This document shows, piece after piece, positions 8,323 to 18,093 of a stretch of DNA of 64,000 bases. The notes under the pieces were generated by a model. The model was not told where the DNA came from and did not search any database. It was given only the letters and a program-made list of their open reading frames with translations. Position numbers and translations under genes: made by a program. The stretch is from assembly GCA_900552685.1 (NCBI GenBank), contig USAJ01000003.1, positions 61,029 through 125,028 of the forward strand, written 5' to 3'. This DNA is from an uncultured Collinsella sp. Its GTDB lineage: Bacteria; Actinomycetota; Coriobacteriia; Coriobacteriales; Coriobacteriaceae. Each line of letters opens with the position of its first letter. Position 1 is the first letter of the stretch.

Positions 8323-9183
8323 ATGAAGCTCAAGAAGCTTGGCGCATTTGCCGCCACGGGCGCCATGGCGCTCGCCCTCGCACTGACGGGTTGCGGCTCG
8401 TCCAACGCCACCTCTGGTTCTGATGCCGGTTCCAGCAACTCTGACGACGCTAAGGTCGAGAAGGTCGACGGCTCCAAGGAGTACGCGCTCGTCAAGGACG
8501 GTACGCTGACCGTCGGCACCTCTGCCGAGTACGCTCCGTTTGAGTACAAGGATGACAACGGCGATTATCAGGGCTTTGACCTTGAGCTCATCAAGGCTAT
8601 CGGCGACAAGCTGGGCCTGGATGTCGAGTATGTCAACAATGACTTTGACACGCTGGTTCCGGGTGTCGCTTCGGGTGCCAAGTATGACGTTTCCATCGCG
8701 GCTATCACCGACACGCCCGAGCGTGAGAAGGAAGTCACTTTCTCCGACTCCTACTACATGGACGATCAGGCTATCGTGACCAAGGTCGATAACACCGACA
8801 TCACGGCCGACAACTACAGCGAGAAGCTCAACAACGCCGACGCCACCATCATCGTCCAGTCTGGCTCGACCGCCGAGTCCTTTGCCCAGGAGAACTTCCC
8901 CAAGGCCAAGATTGTCCCCTACAAGGACGCCACCGAGTGCTTCAGCGCCCTGCAGTCCGATAAGGGCGACGCCGTAGTCACCAACCGCTCCGTTGCTAGC
9001 CAGCTGACCGCCGAGCAGTTCAACACCTGTCAGACCATTAAGCAGATCAGCACCGGCGAGGAGTACGCCATCGCCATCAACCAGGGCAACACCAAGCTCA
9101 AGGACGACATCAACCAGGCCATCAAGGACCTGACCGACGACGGTACCGTTGACGCCCTCATGGCTAAGTACAACATCAAGTAA
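8323..9183 (+). CDS. Polar amino-acid ABC transporter, solute-binding lipoprotein
   Basis: 286 residues, ATG 8323 behind GGAAGGAG. The lipoprotein signal has a lipobox LTGC at about residue 25, so it is anchored on the outer face of the membrane. A Ser/Asp linker follows, then a type 3 periplasmic-binding fold (LTVGTSAEYAPFEYKDDNG, FDLELIKAIG, DTPEREKEVTFSDSYY). This pattern is typical of polar amino-acid or cystine binding proteins. The exact ligand is unknown. It is first in an operon with the permease (9302) and ATPase (10676). A hairpin after it (9206-9236) may lower downstream expression, giving excess binding protein. Confidence 0.92.
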   Translation: MKLKKLGAFAATGAMALALALTGCGSSNATSGSDAGSSNSDDAKVEKVDGSKEYALVKDGTLTVGTSAEYAPFEYKDDNGDYQGFDLELIKAIGDKLGLDVEYVNNDFDTLVPGVASGAKYDVSIAAITDTPEREKEVTFSDSYYMDDQAIVTKVDNTDITADNYSEKLNNADATIIVQSGSTAESFAQENFPKAKIVPYKDATECFSALQSDKGDAVVTNRSVASQLTAEQFNTCQTIKQISTGEEYAIAINQGNTKLKDDINQAIKDLTDDGTVDALMAKYNIK

Positions 9184-9205
9184 AATAACTACTTGATTGC
9201 GCGCG

Positions 9206-9236
9206 GGCCCTTTCCGTTTTGACGGAGAGGGCCTTT
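9206..9236 (+). terminator. Intra-operon hairpin, likely partial terminator
   Basis: GGCCCTTTCCG (9206-9216) pairs with CGGAGAGGGCC (9223-9233), followed by TTT. It lies between the binding-protein and permease genes of one operon, so read-through must occur. Confidence 0.6.
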
Positions 9237-9301
9237 GCGCTTCTCTTGACGGAGAGCATTTCCGTCTCGTTTTGCCGGCAACTTCTACGATAGGAGCCAC
9301 C

Positions 9302-10663
9302 TTGTCTCGACTGAACAAAGGGGCCGCGGAGCAGCATTTTCCACTGCCCGCCTTGCTCCAAAAGCTAGTCTGCGTCATGGCCGTGGCGCTCGCGCTGGTG
9401 TGCGCGGGGGCATATGCGCCCACGACCGCCCAGGCGCTTGAGACCGCAAAGATTACCGCCCGACCCAACACCGGTTCGGGCAGCGCTGTGGTCGGCGGTA
9501 CTGAGACGCGCATTACCTGGGAGGTCCAAGCCGATGCCGATGAGGAGCTGAGCGGTCTTTCGCTGACGTTTGTCGACGGCACGACGTTTGGTACCGATGA
9601 CACGCGATTGACGATGCTCTCGGGCGAGGATCTCATGGATCGTACGCCCATGAAGCCCACGTGCAAGGCTGACGGCCAGACGCTCAAGATCGACTTTGGC
9701 GAGACGGCGCCTGCCGGCGGCTTTTTCCGTGTCGAGGTCTATGGCGTGACCTTCCCCGTCGAGGGCGGCGATGAGGCCTTTAGCGGCACCTACACTTTGG
9801 CCGATGGTTCGACCAAGAAGATCTCCAAGATTCCTTCCGTCGAGATTAAGGGCGTGACGGCATTCGATAACTTCCTGGCCGACCTTAAGGAGCAGCCGTG
9901 GGTCGAGGCATGGAACTCCAATATGTTTCTTCGCCTGTTCTTGAACCCGGTCATTTTGGTTCAGAGCCTGCCGATCGTCTTTAAGGGCTTCCTTATGTCG
10001 CTCTCGATCGTGCTCGTGGCATTTCCGTTGGCCATTCCCTTTGGCTTTGCGCTGTCGCTCATGCGCATTTCCAAGTCGCGCATCCTTCGTTGTCTTGCCG
10101 GCATCTATGTGAATATCATCCGCGGTACGCCGGCGTTCCTCCAGATCTACATCGCGTTCTTTGGCCTGCCGCTGGCTGGCGTCAAGGTGGACGACTATGT
10201 GCTGGGCGTTATCGTCATGGCCATGAACTCGTCCGCCTACCTGTGCGAGATTTTCCGCGCCGGTATTCAGTCAATCCCCAAGGGCCAGAACGAGGCCGCG
10301 CGTTCGCTGGGCATGAATGCCTTTCAGACGCTGCTCTACGTTATGATTCCGCAGACGTTCCGCAATGTTTTGCCTACGCTGACCAGTGAGTTCATCCTGC
10401 TTTACAAGGATACGTCGCTGCTCGCGGCCGTGGGCGTGGTCGAGATCGTCATGAACGCCCGCACCATCGTGGCCACGACGGGCTCCATCACGCCGTATGT
10501 GGTTGCCGCCCTGTTCTACCTGGTCATTACCCTGCCGCTTGCGCGCTTGGTGAGCGGTCTTGAGGCGAGGCTTCTGGGGACGGTCGAAACTAAGAAGAAG
10601 CGTCCCACCAAGAGCGCCGGACAGGTTGTCGCGACGCCCGCCGATCATATCGCCGGTCTGTAA
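9302..10663 (+). CDS. Amino-acid ABC transporter permease with extra N-terminal exported domain
   Basis: 453 residues. TTG 9302 is chosen because AGGAG lies five bases before it. Residues about 20-45 form a signal or first membrane segment ending AYAPTTAQA. Residues 46-210 are a Thr/Gly/Asp-rich, probably beta domain outside the membrane (TWEVQADADEELSGLSLTFV, then VEVYGVTFPVEGG). Residues about 225-440 are a normal HisM/GlnP-type permease with the EAA loop NEAARSLGMNAFQTLL. Permeases of this class usually have about 220-290 residues, so the exported domain is an addition and may help dock or pre-bind substrate (inference). Confidence 0.85.
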   Translation: MSRLNKGAAEQHFPLPALLQKLVCVMAVALALVCAGAYAPTTAQALETAKITARPNTGSGSAVVGGTETRITWEVQADADEELSGLSLTFVDGTTFGTDDTRLTMLSGEDLMDRTPMKPTCKADGQTLKIDFGETAPAGGFFRVEVYGVTFPVEGGDEAFSGTYTLADGSTKKISKIPSVEIKGVTAFDNFLADLKEQPWVEAWNSNMFLRLFLNPVILVQSLPIVFKGFLMSLSIVLVAFPLAIPFGFALSLMRISKSRILRCLAGIYVNIIRGTPAFLQIYIAFFGLPLAGVKVDDYVLGVIVMAMNSSAYLCEIFRAGIQSIPKGQNEAARSLGMNAFQTLLYVMIPQTFRNVLPTLTSEFILLYKDTSLLAAVGVVEIVMNARTIVATTGSITPYVVAALFYLVITLPLARLVSGLEARLLGTVETKKKRPTKSAGQVVATPADHIAGL

Positions 10664-10675
10664 GGAGGTTCTATT

Positions 10676-11428
<753 letters not shown>

Positions 11429-11455
11429 CCGCTTTATATGACTGACATAGCAGAA

Positions 11456-11489
11456 AACGGGAGCCGGATGTGATCCGGCTCCCGTTTTT
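11456..11489 (+). terminator. Terminator of the amino-acid ABC operon
   Basis: AACGGGAGCCGGAT pairs with ATCCGGCTCCCGTT across a GTG loop and runs into TTTTT. Confidence 0.9.
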
Positions 11490-11545
11490 GTTGGGACGCG
11501 AATGTGTTTTGGCGCAGAGCGCGTTACGGGCGGAGCTCATTGCCG

Positions 11546-11965
11546 CTAGGCGAGCTCGGCTCCAAGGGCGCGGCAGGCCGCCTCGCCCTCATCGTCGGGG
11601 GCGTCGTAACAGATGACGGAGTCGACCACGTTGACGCCTGCCTCATCGGCGTCCGCCTTCCAATTGTCCATCCATTCGCCTTCGGCCCACGAATAAGAGC
11701 CAAAGAGGACGACCTTCTTGTCGCCGAGGGTCTCCTTGACTTCGTCCCACATCGGTTGGAACTCATCGTATTCAAGCTCCTCGGAGCCCATGGCGGGGCA
11801 ACCGAAGGCGAAGGCATCATAGTCGGCGGCCCTGTCGGCAGAGAAGTCGGCGCAGGGGATGACTTCGGCCTCGGCGCCCGCGGACGTGGTGCCCTCGGCA
11901 ACGAGGTTTGCCATGGCCTCGGTGTTGCCCGTGCCGCTCCAATAGACGACGGCGACCTTGCTCAT
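11546..11965 (-). CDS. Flavodoxin
   Basis: 139 residues from ATG 11965 (AAAGGAC upstream). The FMN phosphate loop is VVYWSGTGNTEAMA. The isoalloxazine loops are at FGCPAMGSEELE and FGSYSWAEGEW. It is a small short-chain flavodoxin, acidic as expected, and carries one or two electrons in the cytosol. It lies downstream of a DUF3793 gene on the same strand, a pairing that recurs in gut anaerobes. That suggests joint regulation by metal or redox state. Confidence 0.93.
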   Translation of the reverse strand: MSKVAVVYWSGTGNTEAMANLVAEGTTSAGAEAEVIPCADFSADRAADYDAFAFGCPAMGSEELEYDEFQPMWDEVKETLGDKKVVLFGSYSWAEGEWMDNWKADADEAGVNVVDSVICYDAPDDEGEAACRALGAELA

Positions 11966-12011
11966 GTTGAGTCCTTTCGGTTGTGCGGCGTGCGGCCGCG
12001 GTTTGTACGTT

Positions 12012-12716
12012 CTATCGGGTCGCCTGGGCAAGTTGCGCCAAGCTGCAGCCCTGCTGATAGATAAAGGTGAGGTGTTGGGTGCAGGCACGGTACGCATCAA
12101 ACGTCGCAAGCGCCCGCTCGACATTCGTATAGACTTTCCAGGCTCCAAAGATCTTGTAGTTCTCGCCACGCTGGGCGATGAACTCGTATACGTCGTCGCA
12201 GGGGTACCCCAGGAAGTAGCCAATCTCGTGTGGAAATTCGCAGGCGCAGTCGTTGTTGCAGCAGACTTGCTGATCCAGTGCGCATCGAGTCTGGCCGCAG
12301 GCGCATTCCGCGGCGTTATTGCTCGCGAGCGTGATGCGTGATGCCAGGTGCACAAGACATGCCGAGAGGTTGCCGGTGTCGTAGCCCTTCTTGGCGAGTG
12401 CCGTTTTGGCGCGCGGGTCAGCAAGGTAAGTGGCGAGGCTATTGGGCCGATATGCGTATACGAGCGCCCCGCAGGGGCGCCAGACCAAAACGCTCAGATG
12501 GATACCGAACGGATTAAGCTCGTGATTGCACCGGGCGATAACGTTGAGCAGGCGTGCTCGGCGATCCTCGATCGCCGCAGTTACGCTTGAGCCGTATTGA
12601 TCGGCATAGACTCCTGGATAGGTAAAGAGCGATGCCGGTTTGATGCCCGCGAGCGTGGGGGAGCAGTTGCGCACGACTGCCGCCTGAAACGTTGGGATGT
12701 CTATGGTTCGAGTCAC
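12012..12716 (-). CDS. DUF3793 family protein
   Basis: 234 residues from GTG 12716 behind AAGGAG. The end has the DUF3793 core: EIGYFLGYPCDDVYEFI, then GENYKIFGAWKVYTNVERAL. A Cys-rich insert in the middle (CACGQTRCALDQQVCCNNDC, residues about 140-160) could bind a metal or Fe-S cluster. The function of the family is unknown. It is 46 bp upstream of flavodoxin and probably transcribed with it. The upstream region is AT-rich and divergent from a copper-type HMA protein, which hints at metal-dependent control (inference). Confidence 0.85.
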   Translation of the reverse strand: MTRTIDIPTFQAAVVRNCSPTLAGIKPASLFTYPGVYADQYGSSVTAAIEDRRARLLNVIARCNHELNPFGIHLSVLVWRPCGALVYAYRPNSLATYLADPRAKTALAKKGYDTGNLSACLVHLASRITLASNNAAECACGQTRCALDQQVCCNNDCACEFPHEIGYFLGYPCDDVYEFIAQRGENYKIFGAWKVYTNVERALATFDAYRACTQHLTFIYQQGCSLAQLAQATR

Positions 12717-12844
12717 GACGCTCCTTACGGATCTAAACTGTTAGTCTAGGAAAACTTATACACGAAAGTAAGCCTTGGTCAACTAAAAAGTTTGAAGAGG
12801 GAAACTAATTGACCGAACGGACATGATTTTGGGTTAAGATGGGA

Positions 12845-12860
12845 ACACCCCATGGGGGTA
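12845..12860. promoter_or_regulatory. CsoR-type copper operator candidate
   Basis: ACACCCCATGGGGGTA contains the palindrome ACCCC-ATG-GGGGT, which fits the known CsoR/RicR operator style (TACCCC...GGGGTA). It lies about 30 bp upstream of the HMA protein start. No csoR gene is in the window. Confidence 0.5.
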
Positions 12861-12890
12861 TCTAGATAGGGCTACTTGAAAGGGGAACGC

Positions 12891-13274
12891 ATGAGTGACT
12901 TGCTCAACCCTGCGAATCTCATCGTGCTGGCCGTCATTGCCGTCGGCATGTTTTTTGGACTGCGTCGCATTGCCGCTTCGACACACGGGAAGAGTTGCTG
13001 CAGCGATGGTGCGAGCGGCAAGAAGGCCAAAAAGGTTGTGGTGGCAGACACCGACGAGTCCCACTACCCCTATCGTGAGGAACTCCTTATCGGCGGCATG
13101 AGTTGCGACGGCTGCGCCCGGAATGTGACGAATGCCCTCAATGCGCTTGATGGCGTGTGGGCTACGGTAACGTACGCGGACCACACGGCACGCGTGCGCT
13201 CGAAGCGCCCGGTTGATCGCGACACACTCGAGACGGCAGTGAGGGGTGCGGGCTATTACGTTATGAAAATGTAG
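12891..13274 (+). CDS. Membrane-anchored heavy-metal-associated (HMA) domain protein
   Basis: 127 residues from ATG 12891 behind AAAGGGG. Residues 5-25 form one membrane helix (NLIVLAVIAVGMFFGL). A short CC-containing linker follows. Residues about 62-127 are an HMA fold with the metal motif GGMSCDGCARNV (MxCxxC) and a later YYVMKM end. It probably binds Cu(I) at the membrane, like a CopZ-type chaperone tethered to the envelope. The CsoR-like operator upstream supports copper over other metals. Confidence 0.85.
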   Translation: MSDLLNPANLIVLAVIAVGMFFGLRRIAASTHGKSCCSDGASGKKAKKVVVADTDESHYPYREELLIGGMSCDGCARNVTNALNALDGVWATVTYADHTARVRSKRPVDRDTLETAVRGAGYYVMKM

Positions 13275-13546
13275 GCGTTGCCCTCTCCGGTGGGTACCAG
13301 CCTCCTGCCCATTGTGACTATCGGCATCCAAAAATTTGCGCAAAAATAACCTTTAGATGCGGCAAAAGTGGAGTTTGGTGACGGTTTGCGCGGAATTCGC
13401 TACCAATCGAGCATCTATGAACCCGTCCAAAAAATTACAGGTGTATATTTATACACTGATTATTGCTGTGCTCAGATTGCAATTAACCGTGGACAGAAAT
13501 GAAGAATGCTAAAACTGGGCTTTAGGACAGGGGAGGCTATAACCTT

Positions 13547-16099
13547 ATGAGACGAGTGGGAACACTTGGCTTGGTGGCAGCGCTTGCCGCTATCTTGGTA
13601 TCGCCGCTGCCGGCGCACGCCGAAGACGCATCGGGTGCCGTTACCTACAATGCGGGAAATGGGTATTCCTTTGAGAAGCTCTCGCATCCTACGGTAGGAA
13701 CGTCGCAGCCGGATGGCATCGTCGACTACCAGGGTAACGGTGCCGTTGCCGTTCCGGGCGCCGATGGTAATACGGCCAACAACGAAGGCGATCGCGGCCA
13801 GAGCTACACTTGGGCGGCTGCGAGCTATGGTGACTGGCTTTATGTGGGCACCTGCTATGCGGCGATGGGCAACACGCTGACGCTCATGAACAGCACGCTG
13901 GGCGATTCCTTTGATGTCGAAACCATGCGCCTGACGCTGGAGGCCATGTTTAACGGTACCTTCTTCTATGGACAGCAGAAGGAGGACGGCACGGCCGACA
14001 AGGACAGCGGCGGCATCTTGGTCAAGATCAATACCAAGACCGGTGAGACCAAGCTGCTACTCTCTGAATCGCTCAACGGCGTCGCTCCTTTGTTCCGCAA
14101 TGCCGTGAGCTATAAGGGTAAGCTCTATTTCTGCGGCAGCGTCAGGACCAATGACGGCAAAGGCGGCCTGCCTGCTGTATACGAGATCGATCCTAAGACG
14201 GATGAGTACAAAGTTGTCTATAAGGGCCTTTCGAGCATGCAGGATTACGGTGCTGCCTACAAGCAGGGCATTTCTACCGGTATCCGCGGCATGTGCGTCC
14301 ATGATGGCCAGCTCGTCATCAGTAATGTGGGTAAAGACGCGAACGGTAATTTTGTGTCGACAATCCTGACGTCGTCTGACCCCTCGAAGGGCCAGGACAG
14401 CTTCACCGAGATTGCCAACTCGGAGACGCTGTTTGGCTATCCGGCGATTCGCTATCAGGACAGCATCTACGGCGGCGCCATTTGGGATATGGTCTCGTAC
14501 AATGGCCATCTCTATGCGACCATCTGCACCGGTACGCCCGAGAACGCTCCCGATGATAATTCCATGCAGTCGTTTGCCATGGTCCGTGGCGACAAGAATG
14601 CCGACGGCCGCTATTCGTGGACTCCCATTGTCGGCGATCAGAAGACGGACGGTGCAAAGTACTGCTTTGGCATCGATCCTGCCCGTACCCGTTCTGGCGC
14701 TGCCAACCTCATCGTCTACAACGACTACCTCTATATCGGTGAATACAACGACGAGGAGATTGCCCTCGAGCGCATCCTGTTCAACAAATCCAACACCGAA
14801 GAGGGCGGCAAGAGCAGCATGGGTGGCGTTGACTGCTCGTTTGTGAATGCCAATCTTGAGCAGTCGGTTAACATCTATCGCATGGACAAGGACGAGAACA
14901 TGGAGCTCGTCGTTGGCGATCGCACCGACATGTTCCCCGAGGGCGGTATTTCCGGCCTGACTTCGGGCTTTGGCCGAAACGAGAACCAGTACATTTGGCG
15001 CATGCAGAAGTTCGACGGCAAGCTGTATATCGGTACCTTTGATACCGCGAGCCTGCTTGAGCCGATCGGCCAGTTCTCCAATGGCGACATTATCGATATG
15101 ACGCCCGAGGAGTGGGACTCTCAGGTTCAGCGCCTTAGGGACCTGCTCAATCACCTGCTCGACAAGAAATCGCCTGACGACCCCATCGTTCCCGTGAACA
15201 CGCTTGCGGACGATGATTCAAACGAGGCCGTCGAGGTCGATGATTCGAACGAAGCTGCTGAGGTTGATGATTCAAACAAGGCCGTCGATGTCGATGACGA
15301 GAAGACCGAGGTTGCTAAGGGCTTTGGCGATCTGAGCGATGCGCTGGAGGATGCCGCGGGCGGTCTTTGCGATCAGGCCGCGACGATGTCCCAGGACTTT
15401 GAGGACGACGCCGCTTATGTCCAGAAGATCGATGGCGAGATCGCGTACTTCAAGTCCTTTGCCGACCAGTATCAGGACATGCTCGATAGCTATGAGAGCC
15501 TTAAGCAGCAGTACGAGGATGCCTATGGCACCGAGCTGCCGAGCGATATTCAGGATGCGCTCGATAAGCTGCTGAGCGAGGAGAACCTCAAGAAGTTGCA
15601 GAGTGTCCTTACGTGCATGTGTTACCTGCGCGATGCCGAGCGCGGCTTTGATATGTATGTGACCGAGGACGGCGTGAACTTTACGACGCTGACGACCAAT
15701 GGCTTTAACGATCCGTATAACCATGGTCTGCGCACCTTTGCGGTGACCAACCAGGGTCTGTGCCTTGGTACCGCCAACCCGTTCTATGGTTGCCAGGTTT
15801 GGATCCAGCGCAAGGAGAATTCGGAGAATCCGATTGATCCCGGTACTCCGGATCCGACGGAACCCACCGATCCTTCGCAGCCGGGTGGCGGCAATCAGCC
15901 TGGTGGCAGCCAGACGGGCGGCAACGACCAGTCGAGCAGCACCGCGACGACCGTTTCGACGACCACTAAGAAGACTCCGAAGGACGGCTCGCTGCCTCAC
16001 GCTGGCGACTCGACCCTCACGCTGGTCTTGGGATTGCTGGTTGCAGCTGCCGCAGTGCTTGGCATTGCTCTCGTCTTGCGCAAGCGTTCTCGTTGCTAG
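13547..16099 (+). CDS. Large sortase-anchored cell-surface protein (LPHAG motif)
   Basis: 850 residues. Residues 1-26 are a signal peptide ending LPAHAED. Residues about 60-510 carry repeated short strand pairs (KLYFCGSVRTND, GHLYATICTG, KLYIGTFDTASL) like a beta-propeller. About 550-700 is an acidic helical stretch starting with three 9-residue DDSNEAVEV repeats. A further strand-type segment follows (DGVNFTTLTTNG). Then a Pro/Gly/Thr wall-spanning linker leads to LPHAG, a membrane helix and RKRSRC, the layout of a sortase substrate. The function is unknown. Adhesion or host-glycan contact would be typical. Confidence 0.85.
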   Translation: MRRVGTLGLVAALAAILVSPLPAHAEDASGAVTYNAGNGYSFEKLSHPTVGTSQPDGIVDYQGNGAVAVPGADGNTANNEGDRGQSYTWAAASYGDWLYVGTCYAAMGNTLTLMNSTLGDSFDVETMRLTLEAMFNGTFFYGQQKEDGTADKDSGGILVKINTKTGETKLLLSESLNGVAPLFRNAVSYKGKLYFCGSVRTNDGKGGLPAVYEIDPKTDEYKVVYKGLSSMQDYGAAYKQGISTGIRGMCVHDGQLVISNVGKDANGNFVSTILTSSDPSKGQDSFTEIANSETLFGYPAIRYQDSIYGGAIWDMVSYNGHLYATICTGTPENAPDDNSMQSFAMVRGDKNADGRYSWTPIVGDQKTDGAKYCFGIDPARTRSGAANLIVYNDYLYIGEYNDEEIALERILFNKSNTEEGGKSSMGGVDCSFVNANLEQSVNIYRMDKDENMELVVGDRTDMFPEGGISGLTSGFGRNENQYIWRMQKFDGKLYIGTFDTASLLEPIGQFSNGDIIDMTPEEWDSQVQRLRDLLNHLLDKKSPDDPIVPVNTLADDDSNEAVEVDDSNEAAEVDDSNKAVDVDDEKTEVAKGFGDLSDALEDAAGGLCDQAATMSQDFEDDAAYVQKIDGEIAYFKSFADQYQDMLDSYESLKQQYEDAYGTELPSDIQDALDKLLSEENLKKLQSVLTCMCYLRDAERGFDMYVTEDGVNFTTLTTNGFNDPYNHGLRTFAVTNQGLCLGTANPFYGCQVWIQRKENSENPIDPGTPDPTEPTDPSQPGGGNQPGGSQTGGNDQSSSTATTVSTTTKKTPKDGSLPHAGDSTLTLVLGLLVAAAAVLGIALVLRKRSRC
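15212..15292 (+). repeat. Three 27-bp in-frame tandem repeats in the surface protein gene
   Basis: Units at 15212-15238, 15239-15265 and 15266-15292 each encode DDSNxAxxV. They form an acidic spacer between the propeller-like and helical parts. Copy number may vary between strains. Confidence 0.8.
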
Positions 16100-16521
16100 A
16101 CTCGACCACGCAGCTCGATGCCTTGGATATCGTCGAAGTTGATGGCGATATCCCTGAGTTTGAGCAGCTTGAATGCGGGTAACACTTCGTCGAGAATGCC
16201 CGTGCGGCTACGATAGCCGTACGTATCGTAATAGGTGACGCGCACCAAGTCGCCACGTTTGAGGCCCTCGAGCTTTTTCGAAAGCTCGAGGGCTTTTTCT
16301 TCCGTGAGCTCGCATTTGGGTTCGACGGTGATTTCCTGCTTACGTACGAGCTCGTAGTATCCCGTGAGGGCGGCAAAGGGCATAAACTGCGCGGCACGGC
16401 CGGCGCGGACGGAGCCGTTGGCGGTGAGCTTGGGGTCGGTGGAGCGACGTCTTCCCTCGGGGTCCGCTAGACGTTCAAAAGGCGTCGGTGGCCGCATCGG
16501 CTGTTGTTGGGACTTAGGCAC
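16096..16521 (-). CDS. YolD-like family protein
   Basis: 141 residues. It has the YolD core: GRAAQFMPFAALTGYYELVR, then LKRGDLVRVTYYDTYGYRSRTG and a short beta segment FDDIQGIELRG. The family is small, often next to Y-family polymerases, and thought to assist or control them. Here its start overlaps the polymerase stop by 8 bp, so the two are translationally coupled and share the LexA-like boxes upstream. The stop overlaps the convergent surface-protein stop by 4 bp. Confidence 0.85.
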   Translation of the reverse strand: MPKSQQQPMRPPTPFERLADPEGRRRSTDPKLTANGSVRAGRAAQFMPFAALTGYYELVRKQEITVEPKCELTEEKALELSKKLEGLKRGDLVRVTYYDTYGYRSRTGILDEVLPAFKLLKLRDIAINFDDIQGIELRGRV

Positions 16522-18019
16522 GATGTCCTCCTACCTGATCGTTGCGTTCGCGTGCGGTGGCGCCGGCGGTAAAGCTCAATCCCTTGACGAGCGCGTTCTT
16601 GCCGTACTTGCCCTTCACGGCCAGGACGGCGCGCGCCAGCTCGCGCTCGCGCTCATCGGCCTCGATATCGCTAAACAGGTCGATAGTGGCAAATTCTTCG
16701 GGCATGAGGTTGCCAAATCCCAAGTTGATGCGTTTGACCGGTCGTTTGGGATCGACGGTCTGCGCCCAGAGCTCATCGAAATAGCCCATGATCTTCTTAA
16801 ACGAATTGGTGCGCTCGGGCAGCTTGCGGGATGCATTGGAATGTGCGAACAGCGCAGCATAGCCACCACGCGGTTTGCCGCCGTGCTCTCCCACAAAGAT
16901 GCCGTCGATTGCCTGTGCTTCGCGCACCAGGCGGCGCCGTTCGTCATCGCGTTGGACGGGCTTGGGCGCACGGGGTGCGAGCTCGTGGCCGGCGGTTGCG
17001 GCGGGTTCGATGCTCGACGTGCTCGAACGCAAATGCCCGCATCCGTCCACATATTGCGCTGTGCCGCTGGCGTCGAGACGGCGTATGTCGGCGCGCTCGC
17101 TCGCGTAGCCTACAAAGAGCGAGATGCTGTCGCACGCCACGTGCTTATCGACTAAGTCCAGCACAGCGTTGTCGACCATCTCGCGCAACACGGTGTAGGC
17201 TTGCTCATAGGCATAGCCTTTCGATAGCACTTGCCCCGTGGTTGTTGAGGTTGCCTGCGGGCGATAGGCCTGAATATCGGCGATAGTTGTCGGCTCGCGC
17301 CCAAAGGCGTGGTCGATAAGATACTCGGCATTGACGCCGAGCTCGTCGTAAAGCAGGTTTTCGTCGAGCGCGGCGACGCCCATCAGATCGTATACCCCGT
17401 ACTTTTCGAGGCGGGCTGCCACGCCGGGGCCGATGCCCCAGATGTCGGTGATGGGACGATGGGGCCAGATCTCCTTGCGAAAGGTCTCGTCGTCGAGTAT
17501 GCCGATGCGGCTGGGTACGTGCTTGGCGGTAATGTCGAGCGCTACCTTGGCTTGGAATAGGTTGGGGCCGATGCCGACCGTCGCCGTGATGCCGGTGCGC
17601 GCGAGGACCTCATCGCGCAACATGCAGGCAAAGCCTTTGGCATTAGTGTGGTAGAGGTCTAGATAGGGCGTCACGTCGATAAAGCATTCGTCGATTGAAT
17701 AGACGTGAATGTCTTGCGGGCTCACGTATTCCAGATAGATGCCGTAGATTTGCGCCGACACTTCCATGTAATGCTGCATGCGCGGTGCGGCCTTGATGTA
17801 GTCGATGCCGTCGGGAATCTCGAACAGGCGACAGCGGTTATGGATTCCGAGGTCCTTCATGGCTTGGGTAATGGCGAGACAGATGGTCGTACGCCCGCGT
17901 GATTCGTCGGCAACGACCAGGTTGGTGGTGAGTGGGTCGAGTCCGCGGTCGACGCACTCGACGCTGGCGTAAAACGTCTTAAGGTCGATGCAGATATAGG
18001 TGTGACGCTCGTGCCCCAC
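16514..18019 (-). CDS. Y-family DNA polymerase (UmuC/UvrX type)
   Basis: About 501 residues, longer than DinB, as for UvrX-like polymerases. GTG 18019 is chosen because GGGAGG lies seven bases upstream. The N-terminus YICIDLKTFYASVE has the first catalytic Asp. YSIDECFIDVTPYLDLY has the Asp-Glu pair. A helix-hairpin-helix thumb (DIWGIGPGVAARLEKYGVYD) follows. It carries out translesion synthesis. In the C-terminal third are the little-finger domain and a Pro/Ala-rich insert. Paired LexA-type boxes (18032-18062) point to SOS induction. Confidence 0.88.
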   Translation of the reverse strand: MGHERHTYICIDLKTFYASVECVDRGLDPLTTNLVVADESRGRTTICLAITQAMKDLGIHNRCRLFEIPDGIDYIKAAPRMQHYMEVSAQIYGIYLEYVSPQDIHVYSIDECFIDVTPYLDLYHTNAKGFACMLRDEVLARTGITATVGIGPNLFQAKVALDITAKHVPSRIGILDDETFRKEIWPHRPITDIWGIGPGVAARLEKYGVYDLMGVAALDENLLYDELGVNAEYLIDHAFGREPTTIADIQAYRPQATSTTTGQVLSKGYAYEQAYTVLREMVDNAVLDLVDKHVACDSISLFVGYASERADIRRLDASGTAQYVDGCGHLRSSTSSIEPAATAGHELAPRAPKPVQRDDERRRLVREAQAIDGIFVGEHGGKPRGGYAALFAHSNASRKLPERTNSFKKIMGYFDELWAQTVDPKRPVKRINLGFGNLMPEEFATIDLFSDIEADERERELARAVLAVKGKYGKNALVKGLSFTAGATARERNDQVGGHRA

Positions 18020-18031
18020 GCGTCCTCCCAT

Positions 18032-18062
18032 CAAACACATGTTCTTATCGAATACATGTTCG
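18032..18062 (-). promoter_or_regulatory. Two LexA/SOS-box-like sites before the Y-family polymerase
   Basis: Read on the minus strand, 18062-18049 is CGAACATGTATTCG and 18045-18032 is AGAACATGTGTTTG. Both resemble the Gram-positive LexA box CGAACNNNNGTTCG (one mismatch and a few mismatches). A TATTAT possible -10 lies just upstream. The sites sit 13-43 bp before the start codon. Confidence 0.6.
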
Positions 18063-18093
18063 ATAATACCCGCTCATCCGGACATCGTCAAAA

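Noticed and set aside
8293..9687. 464-residue minus-strand frame opposite the ABC transporter genes
   Set aside because: Low-complexity Val/Gly/Asp product expected from reverse reading of GC-rich codons; the plus-strand genes have RBS and motifs.
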